From assembly GCA_019828545.1 (NCBI GenBank), contig JACVRA010000429.1:1-31990 (forward strand): a DNA stretch of 31,990 nt, in the 5' to 3' direction. The notes beneath the pieces are model-generated. The model saw only the letters and a list, made by a program, of their open reading frames with translations, did no database searches and was not told where the DNA came from. Of this stretch, positions 1 to 8,477 are shown piece after piece. This DNA comes from Paracamarosporium sp. OC-R06-R3 (Eukaryota > Ascomycota > Dothideomycetes > Pleosporales > Didymosphaeriaceae). The translations under genes and the position numbers were made by a program. Position 1 is the stretch's first letter, and every line of letters starts with the position of its first letter.

Positions 1-1430
1 CGCTCTACGCGTTGTTGCTGCTTAGTTGGCTCGCTCAAGGCTAGCAATTCGATCGCGCATTAGTACTGATTCATAGGCTATCCTTTCAGCGCCTTTTCGA
101 AGCGAGTCAAGCGCCGCAATCATAGAAGCAGGTGACGAGCTTCCGTGCCTTTGAATACGATTGCGAATTAGGGTTAATTGAGCCCCTATCTTGCGCGCGT
201 TACTTGGTGTTTTGGCTTCCCAAGGAGTAGCCTCTATAGCAGGCGGCGTTGGCGTGCGAAGCTTAATATCAAGCTTGCCTATCACTGCCTCTGGGTCGTG
301 TGGACCAGGCCAGCGCCTCGAAAGCTAGAGTAGATATTCTGCTTTGTAATTGACTTCTAGTAGGCGGCACAGAAGGCAGGTAGGAACTCGAGCTTCGTGA
401 TATGGTTAATGCTGTCGCAGATTAGGTGACTGATCTGATCGCCGTACGCACGCTTCAACGGCGAGAAGCAGCCCACATCAAGGGGCTGGAGGAGGTGCGA
501 TGAATGTGATGGCATATAGAGAGCAATAATATTGCTCTCCTTACAGAGCTGCTCAAATTCAATTGAGTGGTGGCTCTCGTGGCCATCAAGAATTAGGAGC
601 TGATATCTGCCTACTCTTCGATCTTTTATATGCTTAATAAAATGCTTTAGCCACTCAAAAGTAAGCTCATTTGTAGTCTAGCCGTTGTCGCTTAGGCTAA
701 TTGCCCAGTTGCCTGGTATATCGTCGCCCTCATACCAGGCAGATAGGTGATGCTGGCCAGCGAAGATGATAAAGGGTGGGATCGCCCACCTAGCAGCGCT
801 GATCCCCTAGATTACAGTAACCCACTCGCGATTGCCAGGCTGTATAGCTTTAGGCTGAGAGCGTCTCTCAGAGCCTGTAACAACTAGTCGAGCTGATATT
901 TTGCCCATAAGGAAGCCAGTCTCATCAAAGTTGTACGTGTCCTCGTCACAGATGCCGTACTTAGCCTTCATACGCGCTACCCGCTCGAACCAGCCCTGAA
1001 TAGCCTGGGGATCCTCACAGAGAGCTCTCTGGCGATTGTACGGTCGATTAAAACGCGTTGTAAGGCTCTCTGTACGCTTTACAAAGTTCTTTGGCCAGTC
1101 TCTACCGACCTGGCCAGCGCCGCGCTCAGTAAGTAGCCTATTAGCCATATCTCGTACAGCACCTAGGGAGGGGGAAAATCCACGCGAATCTAGGTCGAGT
1201 ATATACTCAGTAATCACCTCCTCTTCTAGCTTAGAAAGCTTTTTTGAGTTGGGCTAGCAATCACGTTAAGCAGGCTTTCCGGCGCGTCGATCGCGTAGCG
1301 TTGATCGAGGGACGTTAAACGTAACTGCAGCGCGTTTTACGCTTTGGATCTGATTTTGATTGATAGAGGAGATAGCAAGAAGAATATCTGCTTCGTTGTA
1401 GGGTAATTGAATGATAGTTGGTTGAGCCAT
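1..1430 (-). pseudogene. Transposase (pogo-like, DDE_1) pseudogene, copy A
   Basis: The frame starts at an ATG on 1430 and runs leftward, in the order N-terminal helix-turn-helix, CENP-B/Tc5-type DNA-binding region, DDE catalytic core. The three core motifs are all visible: [16 protein letters not shown] and LQPLDVG, so the third catalytic Asp is retained here, unlike in copy B. In-frame stops lie at 1266-1268, 1254-1256, 807-809, 678-680, 357-359 and 22-24. A one-base deletion near 303-304 relative to copy B shifts the frame before the C-terminal part (22-285). Most stops can be derived from CAG or TGG by transitions, fitting RIP. The C-terminal zinc-knuckle end is outside the window. The product cannot be made as one protein. 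Confidence 0.88.
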
Positions 1431-1467
1431 TGTAGTTGGTAGGTAACGCGTCGTAGAAAGTTAGTTA

Positions 1468-1511
1468 GGGTGGCGGCTCGCTTAGAGTGGCGACTCGCTA
1501 CGTAGTTACGT
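1468..1511 (-). repeat. Terminal inverted repeat of transposon copy A
   Basis: It aligns base by base, with substitutions, to the right TIR of the complete element (6335-6378), including the shared core GGCTCGCTT / GACTCGCT and the CGT end followed by the dinucleotide TA. Its partner is outside the window. Confidence 0.7.
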
Positions 1512-1640
1512 TACTACTTGTTAAACTATAGCTCTATACTATTCCTACGAAACTACATATTTGTAACAAGTCCTCGATTGAACATCTTCCAGGAGCTTAA
1601 CAGCTTAGCAAAGGTGCAGCATTCGGAGCGCAGCTCTGCT

Positions 1641-1742
1641 GTGGCACCAACTCACTAGGGTTTCACACTGGGCCCAGCACCCACACGAGCATTTACGAAG
1701 GAGTATATTTTAATTAACTACACAATATGAGTGGCCTCAGAA
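1641..1742 (+). repeat. Left arm of ~100-bp inverted repeat flanking the isochorismatase-like gene
   Basis: The reverse complement of 3044-3148 matches this stretch very closely from GTGG at 1641 through CACTAGGGTTTCACACTGGG and TTTTAATTAACTA, then more weakly to about 1742. The differences are mostly C/T or A/G. No target-site duplication is visible outside the arms. A third, more diverged direct copy lies at 1770-1816. Confidence 0.85.
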
Positions 1743-1769
1743 GTCCTTTGTAGTGCTCAGATCCGCTAT

Positions 1770-1816
1770 GGAACCGACTCGCTGGGGTCACACACCTAAC
1801 CCAACATCCATTCGAT
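1770..1816 (+). repeat. Degenerate copy of the inverted-repeat motif
   Basis: The stretch beginning GGAACCGACTCGCTGGGGT follows the same order of blocks as the left arm at 1645-1690 (GGNACC, ACTC, GGGT, CACAC, CCCA, CA, CGA), with mostly transition differences. It sits directly downstream of the stop codon of the hydrolase gene. A similar weak copy in the opposite orientation lies at about 3153-3175, outside the right arm. Confidence 0.5.
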
Positions 1817-1820
1817 TTGG

Positions 1821-2663
1821 TCAATTCTCCAAGTTTATAACTCCATCCACCAGATCCTCGCAGGTAATTTTGAAACCCCATCCCTCCATGTTATACTCCA
1901 CTTCCTTTTGTGCAAATTTGGGACTGGTTGTGGCAGTCGCGTCTTTCAACAAAATACAGTCCCAATTTCTCCAGGCAGCGTCCATAAGGCTGGATGCTAC
2001 ACACTGATCTGTGTTGCAGCCAGCAAAAATCAACGTCCTAATACCGCGATCTTTTAGAACATCTTCGACTTCGGTGCCACCCCAAAATCCCGATAAGCGA
2101 TTCTTCCAAGCCTTCAGATCGCCCGGTTCAGCCTCCTTGGCCAATTCACTATATACCTCCGAGTTCCATTGATCGCGCATCAAAGACTTCCCACCTTCAA
2201 CCGTAGAACCATCATCGAGCTTTATAAGCCCAATCTCCGCACCCAATTCAGGGGCTTTTTTGTTGTCCTCGAAATTGTTGTCCAACGAGAATCCACGAAC
2301 TATTGTAGGCGGCATTGAATCGATATCCTCGGGCGTAAGACCCCATCCAAGCCAGAGTATCGGGATATTAGCTTTTCTGCATGCTGGGATTGCATCCTTC
2401 TTTAGTTTGTCGACGACCTGGAGACCAAGGCTTTCAGATGGCCGACCGAACGCGGGCGACAGAAAGTAATTCTGAAGGTCGATGATGACGAGTGCAGTTT
2501 TAGCAGGAGCGATTACAAAACGAGAATTCTCCGTCTTCAAGGCCAGGCGAGGGTACACCTTTGGAGCATCGGGCGTTGCTGGGTGCGTAATATCATAGCC
2601 ATTCGCCTCAGAATACAGCCAGAAGTGCTTCGGACCACCAATAACTTGAGGGCTGTCCGCCAT
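1821..2663 (-). CDS. Isochorismatase-family cysteine hydrolase
   Basis: Single-exon gene for 280 residues, starting at ATG 2663 in a good context (GCCATGGCGG). The isochorismatase-like alpha/beta fold is clear: ALVIIDLQN with catalytic Asp62, a downstream Lys187 in the AWKNRLSGFWGGTEV block, and the nucleophile loop FAGCNTDQCVASS with Cys221. These give the Asp-Lys-Cys triad of the superfamily, which acts on isochorismate, nicotinamide, carbamates and related amides. There is no signal peptide, so it is probably cytosolic. The exact substrate cannot be read from the sequence. The gene is bracketed by the inverted repeats at 1641-1742 and 3044-3148 and sits among dead transposons, yet its frame is fully open, in contrast to everything around it. 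Recent arrival, functional selection, or carriage inside a repeat-bounded unit are all possible. Confidence 0.88.
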   Translation of the reverse strand: MADSPQVIGGPKHFWLYSEANGYDITHPATPDAPKVYPRLALKTENSRFVIAPAKTALVIIDLQNYFLSPAFGRPSESLGLQVVDKLKKDAIPACRKANIPILWLGWGLTPEDIDSMPPTIVRGFSLDNNFEDNKKAPELGAEIGLIKLDDGSTVEGGKSLMRDQWNSEVYSELAKEAEPGDLKAWKNRLSGFWGGTEVEDVLKDRGIRTLIFAGCNTDQCVASSLMDAAWRNWDCILLKDATATTSPKFAQKEVEYNMEGWGFKITCEDLVDGVINLEN

Positions 2664-2935
2664 GGCCCATATAGTTTCTGGCTATGTCGTATGGATATCG
2701 GAAGATGTTTAGGGCAGATCACTCAAGCTGGTTAGCAGTTGTAATTGTAAAGGAAGGGTGGATACCGTTGGGACTGATGTCAGAAAACATTCGGGAAGGT
2801 GGGGCAGGAGCAAACGGGGGTCGGGTGCGGCCACAGCAATGCCTCCGCAGGCCATCAAGGAACGCGACACTAAATTTAGACACACTAAGAGGCTTCTACG
2901 TACTACAACCTGCGTTATCTAGTAGTAGTACCTAT

Positions 2936-3044
2936 ACCTTAAAAACAGTCTTATGAGATATAGGCAAGACGTTGATTATCTATTGACTTAACATAGTGTG
3001 CGAATCCAAGCTAAGAATTTTTCTAGACGTGAAACTTGATAACA
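2936..3044 (+). pseudogene. Protein-kinase gene fragment (paralog of the interrupted kinase)
   Basis: This short stretch matches the two flanks of the transposon inserted at 4528-6378. On the left it matches the catalytic-loop codons (AAA..TTA TGA..CAA GAC GTT..TAT CTA). Then comes a short intron ending in TTTTCTAG, and then ACGTGAAACTTGATAACATC, which reads as the xVKxDNI part of the HLDIKPDNI catalytic loop. The intron donor is deleted (GGTAAA missing) and a CGA-to-TGA type stop is present. It stops exactly where the right arm of the inverted repeat begins. It carries no transposon at the homologous TA (2994-2995). Confidence 0.65.
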
Positions 3045-3148
3045 TCCTCTAAGGCTACTTAGTCTGTATAGTTAATTAAAATATGCTCCTTTGTAAATGC
3101 TCGTGTGGATGCTGGGCCCAGTGTGAAACCCTAGTGAGTTGGTACCAC
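3044..3148 (-). repeat. Right arm of ~100-bp inverted repeat
   Basis: Reverse complement of 1641-1742 (GTTAATTAAAATATGCTCC, GGGCCCAGTGTGAAACCC, ending GGTACCAC). Strongest identity lies over 3065-3148, with weaker matching to 3044. Outside it, 3153-3175 carries a weaker copy of the same motif (GGCCTAACACCCACTCGA when reverse complemented). Confidence 0.85.
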
Positions 3149-3180
3149 TAATAATCGAGTGGGTGTTAGGCCTAGTCGTC

Positions 3181-3991
3181 GGAGGTCAGTTACATCCGTA
3201 TTGGTCTTACTTGGAATAAACCGGCAATGTGAGACGCTAAGAGAGACATGTAATTCTGAAAGGTTCAATTTTATAGTAGAGACGAATCGCTAGGGAGCCC
3301 CTTTGCGATTCTAGGGCTATATATACCCTACGGGTCTAATTTGGCCTAGCTAGGCGCTAGTCGGCAGTACTTATGCCTATGAATAACACCTTCGGGCCGT
3401 CTCCTGACAAATATCTTAAACATAACTTTAGAACTAATAGCAACCTGAAGTAGGCCGAGTACAATAATCTGCAGGCTGTGTAGACACTGGCTGTCACTGA
3501 TAATAAACCATGAAATCAGCTTTCGCTGATTCGTTCGATTACTATTCGTCGAACATCATTTGATAGTTCCATCGACTGAGATTATAAAAAAACCGTGAAG
3601 GTCATCACCATCATGCTTAGATAGTTAAAGTAGTACTGAGAGATCACAGCTATAGATACTGTGAGGTAACAGAGGTCTACTGCCTGGATGCAGAATATAT
3701 GCCACTGAATGCTGTACCTTTACTAAGCTGACAAGCTTACCAGAGATAAAAACCTTAGGACTTTTTATAGGTATATAGCTTGATAGATTGAGGACATCCA
3801 AGCTTTGATAAGCAAGAGGGCTGAATGCATATAGCAGGAGTTAAAGGCTTTTCTAGTAAGTTGTAAAAGCTTATAATAAAGGCATATAGGTAAAGCAAAA
3901 GGTAAATAACGTCTATATATACGGTTATCCTCTCCTTCTAAACTTAGTCTGCTTAACATCAACTGTGGTGTGAACTTAAAATACGAAGGTT
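3181..3991. other. Gene-free, A+T-rich decayed stretch
   Basis: No frame of any length with recognisable protein content. It contains two adjacent short stem-loops: AATCAGC/GCTGATT at 3514-3531 and GTTCGA/TCGAAC at 3533-3554. A 78-codon minus-strand frame ending at 3765 has low-complexity content and no family resemblance. The stretch is probably mutated intergenic or repeat sequence. Confidence 0.6.
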
Positions 3992-4527
3992 TTGTTTCCA
4001 AGGGTTCGATCTTCCGGTACTCATCAAATCTTCATCAACCATTCTTGTACCAGATTCGCGCCCCCATTTCCGCGAAGAGGTCTCAGCATCGCTTTCACGA
4101 GTGAGTGGACCGGCTCATCGGGACATCTCTACCAATTCAAGGAGCTATTTCAAGGAAAAGTTCATTTTGAGCGAGTGTGGACCAACGTTGGTGCATAAAT
4201 AGACACCCTACCAGTGACCTATACTAAAGCGTAGCAGATGCGAAGGAGATGAATTTATGCTGAAGGGCATTCCTAAAGAGATGTTTTCTAATTTCAACGA
4301 TCTGTTTCGGCCTCACCCTAGTGACAAATCTTGCATACGGTTTCCATGTGTTAGCATCCCAAATCAGCATATGATCGTATGCAAGTATTTGGCCAATGAT
4401 TTATTGAGTCTCACACGCAAGAACGTTTCGACAAGAACTCGTGGACAGTCTTTAAAGCGGCCTTACGAGGTGTAGCCGAATTGCACAGCCGATATGTTGT
4501 TCATCTAGGTAAATTGACTCTAACATA

Positions 4528-4571
4528 ACGTGTTTTACAAGCGAGTTGACAGTACAAGCGAGCTGACACCC
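4528..4571 (+). repeat. Left terminal inverted repeat of copy B
   Basis: Begins ACGTGTTTTACAAGCGAGTT and is identical over 44 bases to the reverse complement of 6335-6378. It contains an internal near-repeat of CAAGCGAG-TGACA (CAAGCGAGTTGACA followed by CAAGCGAGCTGACA), which may be two binding sites for the transposase DNA-binding domain. Confidence 0.95.
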
Positions 4572-4647
4572 CACCAGCTTTTTGCGCCTTTGCAGCGACG
4601 TATTTCAACAACGCAATAAGATAGTAAAACAAAATTACTAGCGTAGA

Positions 4648-6297
4648 TTATGTACAATCTCTAGTATTCATTTTACATGTTCGTGCGTTATAGCCAGTCT
4701 CTCTGCAGCGGCTGCAGCGCGCTGAAGCCTGCCGGCTTACACCTAATCGCGCCTTACCCTGACGCGTTTCCCCCTCAAGCTGCTGCTTAACCTCCTTTTG
4801 AGCAATAATCTCCTCTGCCTCTGCCTTTGTTAAGGTGCCTTGCTTTTGGATCCTTTTCCTTTTTTGCATTCTACGCGCTGTGGCGGCCTTATTTGCTCTC
4901 TCAAGGCTGGCAACTCGACCCTTGAGTAACGCAGCTGAATGAAGCATCACCTCAGCGCCTTTTTCAAGCTGATCAATCGCTGCAATAATAGAAGCAGGCG
5001 ATGAGCTCTTGTGCCTCCGAACCCTATCGCGAATTAATGTTGATTGAGCCTCCAACTCGCGCGCGTTGCTTGGTGTTCTGGCTTCCCAGAGGGTGACCTC
5101 TTGCGCAGGCGGCGTTGGCGTGCGAAGCTTCGCATTGAGCTTTAATAGCACCGCCTCTGGATCGTGTGGGACTAGGCCAGCACCTTGAAAGCTTGCGCAG
5201 ATATTCTCCTTTGTAATTGACTAATTATAGGCTACGTAGAAGGCTGGTAGGAACTCTAGCTTCGTGATATAGTTGATGTGGTCGCGTATCAGGTTCTCGA
5301 TCTGGCGACTGTATGCGCGCTTCAATGGCGAGAAGCAGCCAACGTAAAGTGGCTGCAGGAGGTGCGACGAATGCGGCGGCATACAGAGCGTATAGATATT
5401 GTTATCCTTGCAAAGCTGCTGAAATTCGAGCGAGTTGTGGCTCTCATGGCCGTCAAGTATAAGCAGCTGGCGCGCGCCTACCCTACGCTCTGTTGTATGC
5501 TTGATAAAGTGCTTTAGCCACTCTACCCTAAGCTCATTCGTCGTCCAGCCGTTATCGCTTATTGTAAAAGCCCAGTCGCGCGGTATATTATCGTCTTCGT
5601 ACCAGGCAGAGAGGTGATGCTGGCCAGCGAAGATGATGAAGGGCGGGATTGCCCACCCAGCAGCGTTGATTGCATGAATTGCTGTAACCCACTCGCGATT
5701 GCCTGGCTGTATTGCTTTTGGCCTACTGCGTCTCTCAGAGCCTATAACGACAAGCTGCGCTGATATCTTGCCTATCATAAAGCCTGTTTCGTCGAAGTTG
5801 TAGGTATCTTTGTCGCAGATACCGTAGGTGGCCTTTGTGCGCGCTACAAGCTCAAACCAAGCCTGGATAGTTGTAGGATCTTCGCATAATGCTCTCTGTC
5901 GATCGTACGGTCGATTAAAACGCGTTGTAAGGCTGTCTGTTCGCTTGACAAAGTTGCGCGGCCATTGCTTGCCAACCTGGCCAGCGCCGCGCTCAATAAG
6001 CAGCTTATCTGCCATATCTCGTACAGCGTTTAAAGTAGGCGGAAATCCTCGCGAATCTAGGTCGAGTATATACCTAGTAATCACCTCCTCTTCTAGCTTG
6101 GTAAGCTTCTTTGAGTCAGGCTCACAATCCCGTCGCGCAGCGATTCCAGCGCGTCGGTTACGGAGCGTTGTTCGAACAATATTATATATTGACGCAGCGC
6201 GATTTTCGCTTTGTATTTGATTTTGATCTATAGCTTGAATAGCAAGGTTAACATCTGCCTCGTTGCAAGGTAATTGTATAGAATTTGGTGGAGCCAT
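4648..6297 (-). pseudogene. Transposase (pogo-like DDE_1) of copy B, nearly open but catalytically altered
   Basis: Starts at ATG 6297 and ends at TAA 4648-4650, a 550-codon span interrupted by one in-frame TAG at 5221-5223. Residues 1-60 form a psq-like helix-turn-helix and about 65-130 a CENP-B/Tc5 DNA-binding region. The DDE core shows Asp169 (NFDETGF) and Asp282 (LILDGHESH). The third acidic position, 35 residues further on, is Tyr318 (LQPLYVG, codon 5344-5346), where copy A has Asp. The C-terminal part after the stop carries a coiled, charged segment and a CSRC..GYNARTC zinc knuckle in which the usual His is Tyr. Fungal pogo transposases are normally about 550 residues, so the span is full length. 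The stop and loss of the third Asp should make it inactive. Confidence 0.9.
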
Positions 6298-6334
6298 TAA
6301 AGTTATAAGGTGGCCTGTCGTGAAAAGTTGATGA

Positions 6335-6378
6335 GGGTGTCAGCTCGCTTGTACTGTCAACTCGCTTGTAAAACACGT
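6335..6378 (-). repeat. Right terminal inverted repeat of copy B
   Basis: Identical over 44 bases to the reverse complement of 4528-4571. It is followed directly by TA (6379-6380) and by kinase intron sequence GTGTACGAACACAAGCTGAG. Confidence 0.95.
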
Positions 6379-7061
6379 TAGTGTACGAACACAAGCTGAG
6401 AATTACTCTGGGTGTGAAGTCCGATAACATCATGGTTGACGTCCATCAAGAGGACTAAGGTATAAAGATCGAACGCGTCCAAATCATAGGCATCAAAAAT
6501 GCCGTCTATCTCCCAAAAGGTAAATGTGTTAAAGGGATCCCCCCTGGGAACGAAAACTAGCGCAGCCCAGAAGTTCACCTTAAGCGCGAATTGAACAAAC
6601 CAGCCAACATATTCTCTTTCGGGGTCGTGGTAAGCATTTCTCATTTTCGCACTCGCAAAGACCGTTGTCACTTAAAGGATTCGTGCTTCCATGCCATACT
6701 CGGTCGTGTTATCTTTGGTACTGATGCCGACTTCCGAAAGCACTTGACGGCGGGAGCACTTCCAGAGATGTTCCGCCTCCAGCGCTGAATATCTTATTTT
6801 GCAGATCGGGAGAGTTTCAATGGATTTATTACACATGTGGTAGATAATGAATTCCATTGCCATATCCTCGGTATGCATTGGGATTACCGGCTCGCGGATC
6901 ATCACTACTACGACCCGTTTTCTAGCTAGGAAGACATCGACGATTGTTTGTTTCGGGAAGTTGTCACAGAAATGATGCAACTAGATCCTTCAAGGCACAT
7001 TTTAACTCAATAGGCTTTGGGCTACGCTTGGTTTCAAGGGTTTGAGATAGAGTGTTATTAG

Positions 7062-7736
7062 GTCTAGGGCCGCATCATTCACGAGGTGAAGTGGAGCGTT
7101 GCAAGACCACTTATGCCCCCGCTTTGACTACCTGTCACTGGCATAGCTGAAACCGATATATTTCCGAGTAGCGTCAACAACACTCGGCACGGATTAATCT
7201 AATGTCAACAATAACGAAATAATAAGTCGTACCTAGAGTCATCGATTACACCATGCAGAGCTTGGCTAGACCGGCGGAAAGTGCGCCGCGGGAGCGACTG
7301 CGTGTGTTTCCTACGATCTCATGGCGTAAACCATCGCAAGGCTGAGCTTGTATGGGCCGCATCGCACTGGAAAATATTCAACGTTTGAGAAATGGGCGGG
7401 GTGGTTGAGATCTAGGGTGGGAATTTCAAAGCTTTGCGCTGGAATTGGGGGTACACTACACGGGAAGCTTCAGCAAGCCATGCATATCTAGAAGAGCTCG
7501 ACTCACTAACTAAGTTGTCCTTGATGCTAAGGAATGGATAGCTTATAACCACCGTTCTCAGTAGTAAGAGCCTTTAAAAATGAAAATACCTAAGCTAGCG
7601 CAATATCTTTAGAGAGAAGACGGACTAAATCACGTAACGGACATTGAGAGAAAACAAAGGAACGCGACTTCCCACCTATCTATCGTTAGCTTTTAGTTAG
7701 CGATTCTGTGAATCCGAAGTCACCATAACTAGAAGT
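7062..7736. other. No gene seen
   Basis: Downstream of the kinase pseudogene. No frame longer than about 60 codons with protein-like content, no RNA gene and no repeat shared with the rest of the window. It probably holds decayed sequence. Confidence 0.6.
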
Positions 7737-8082
7737 TTAAAAATACGACAAATTTACAGGATGAGCCATACTAATGCTAGAATTTAGTACAGCAACTTTG
7801 AGCCTGATTCCCATAGTTCGCACATGCATCTCAGGTATTTTCTGAACCAGAGATATCTTCGGCAAGTGACTACGGACAGAGAATATCATGCTAATGGTTC
7901 CAGTCAGGTAGAATCTTGTGGCCACTGTTCAGGAATTGTGACTCCCTAAGAACAATATCAATGGGGCATTTCGTATCTAAAGCTACATTGACACAGCGTC
8001 GCTGTAGAAACCCAACCACCCACAACGTGGTTTCATCATCAACATGGCTTCCAAGATTTATCCTGAGGCGATGATTGACCAT
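7737..8082 (-). pseudogene. Possible aspartic-protease-like (retropepsin-type) relic
   Basis: From ATG 8082 the minus strand reads 63 codons, including RLRINLGSH, TTLWVVGFL and VALDTKCPIDIVL, then a stop, more stops, and a second short frame to 7737. The string LDTKCPIDIVL preceded by a beta-strand-like stretch resembles the active-site region of retropepsin-like domains (DTG-x-P..IV), with Gly changed to Lys, here seen only as a resemblance. It is broken after about 60 codons. The identification is weak; it could equally be a chance frame. Confidence 0.25.
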
Positions 8083-8477
8083 ATTGGATTAGCGCGAACA
8101 CGAGCACTCTTCGTGATACCAATATTATAGCTTCGAAATGGTGTACAAATTCTCGAGGCTGGAAAAAAGATAGTCATTTTATTTGTGAAAGACGAGAACA
8201 GCTCTATGCTTCAGTGGAAACTTATTTCTTTCGGATGGAAAAGCTTTCAATAGACACTGTTCAATGTTTACGGCGATAAAATAAACACCATATGTAGTTT
8301 CCTGGATTCAATATGGCATGTCTAGAACCTACCCAGCTACATCCCAAAACCCTATCCCATAACTCCAACATCGCAACTTCATCCACATCAAACCCAACAC
8401 TCCATCTAATTCCCTACACAAACCTCACAACCCATTCTCAAACCCCTCCCCAGTCCACCCGCCATCCCCATAATCCC
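8083..8477. other. No gene seen
   Basis: Between the relic and the 3' end of the thioredoxin-like gene. The right half (8330-8470) is C-rich on the plus strand and is probably the 3' UTR side of that gene. No further feature can be supported. Confidence 0.6.

Larger units (their letters stand above)
1..1511 (-). mobile_element. Pogo/Fot1-type DNA transposon, copy A (left end outside window)
   Basis: A minus-strand element related to, but clearly diverged from, the complete copy at 4528-6378. Its 5' terminal inverted repeat is recognisable at 1468-1511 by alignment to the TIR of the complete copy, followed by TA at 1512-1513 as the expected target duplication. The other end lies outside the window; judged from the complete copy, roughly 380 bases are missing. 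The element is dead: its transposase frame has six in-frame stops and one single-base frameshift. Confidence 0.85.
4528..6378 (-). mobile_element. Complete 1851-bp pogo/Fot1-type transposon, copy B
   Basis: Both ends are present: perfect 44-bp terminal inverted repeats at 4528-4571 and 6335-6378, flanked on each side by TA (4526-4527 and 6379-6380), the target duplication typical of Tc1/mariner-pogo elements. The single transposase gene runs on the minus strand. The insertion is inside a 50-nt intron of the kinase pseudogene, next to its CTAAC branch-site motif. The homologous uninterrupted site exists at 2994-2995. Size and coding layout match fungal Fot1/pogo elements of about 1.85 kb. Perfect TIRs suggest it is younger than copy A. 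Confidence 0.95.
3992..7061 (+). pseudogene. Protein kinase pseudogene split by a transposon
   Basis: Kinase-like coding sequence appears in two blocks, about 4150-4527 and 6379-7061. Left block: ERVWTNVG, then LLKGIPKEMF-like (4257), VSIPNQHMIVCKYLANDLL, then after a one-base deletion at 4457/4458 an AALRGVAELHSR..VVHL catalytic-loop start. A 50-nt phase-1 intron (4509-4527 plus 6381-6411) holds the transposon; its acceptor AG is now GG. Right block: VKSDNIMVD, IIGIKNAVYLP (the DFG-equivalent Asp is Gly), GNEN*RSPE, FSFGVV, ILGRVIFG and a final QALGYAWF block. In-frame stops lie at 6456, 6558, 6786, 6927 and 7011; each is derivable from CAA, TGG, CGA, TGG and CAG by one transition. The family is a Ser/Thr kinase type common in Dothideomycetes (from memory). 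The minus-strand frames at 6378-6980 are shadows of this gene. The N-terminal ATP-binding lobe is not clearly recoverable. Confidence 0.85.

Noticed and set aside
1641..3148. The inverted-repeat pair as LTRs of a retroelement
   Set aside because: LTRs are direct, not inverted, repeats; no reverse transcriptase or integrase content lies between them.
6378..6980. Two consecutive minus-strand frames (102 and 97 codons) separated by one stop, looking like a single broken unknown gene
   Set aside because: The plus strand of the same stretch reads as the kinase C-terminal half (DNIM, GNEN*RSPE, FSFGVV, LGRVIFG), so the minus frames are shadows.
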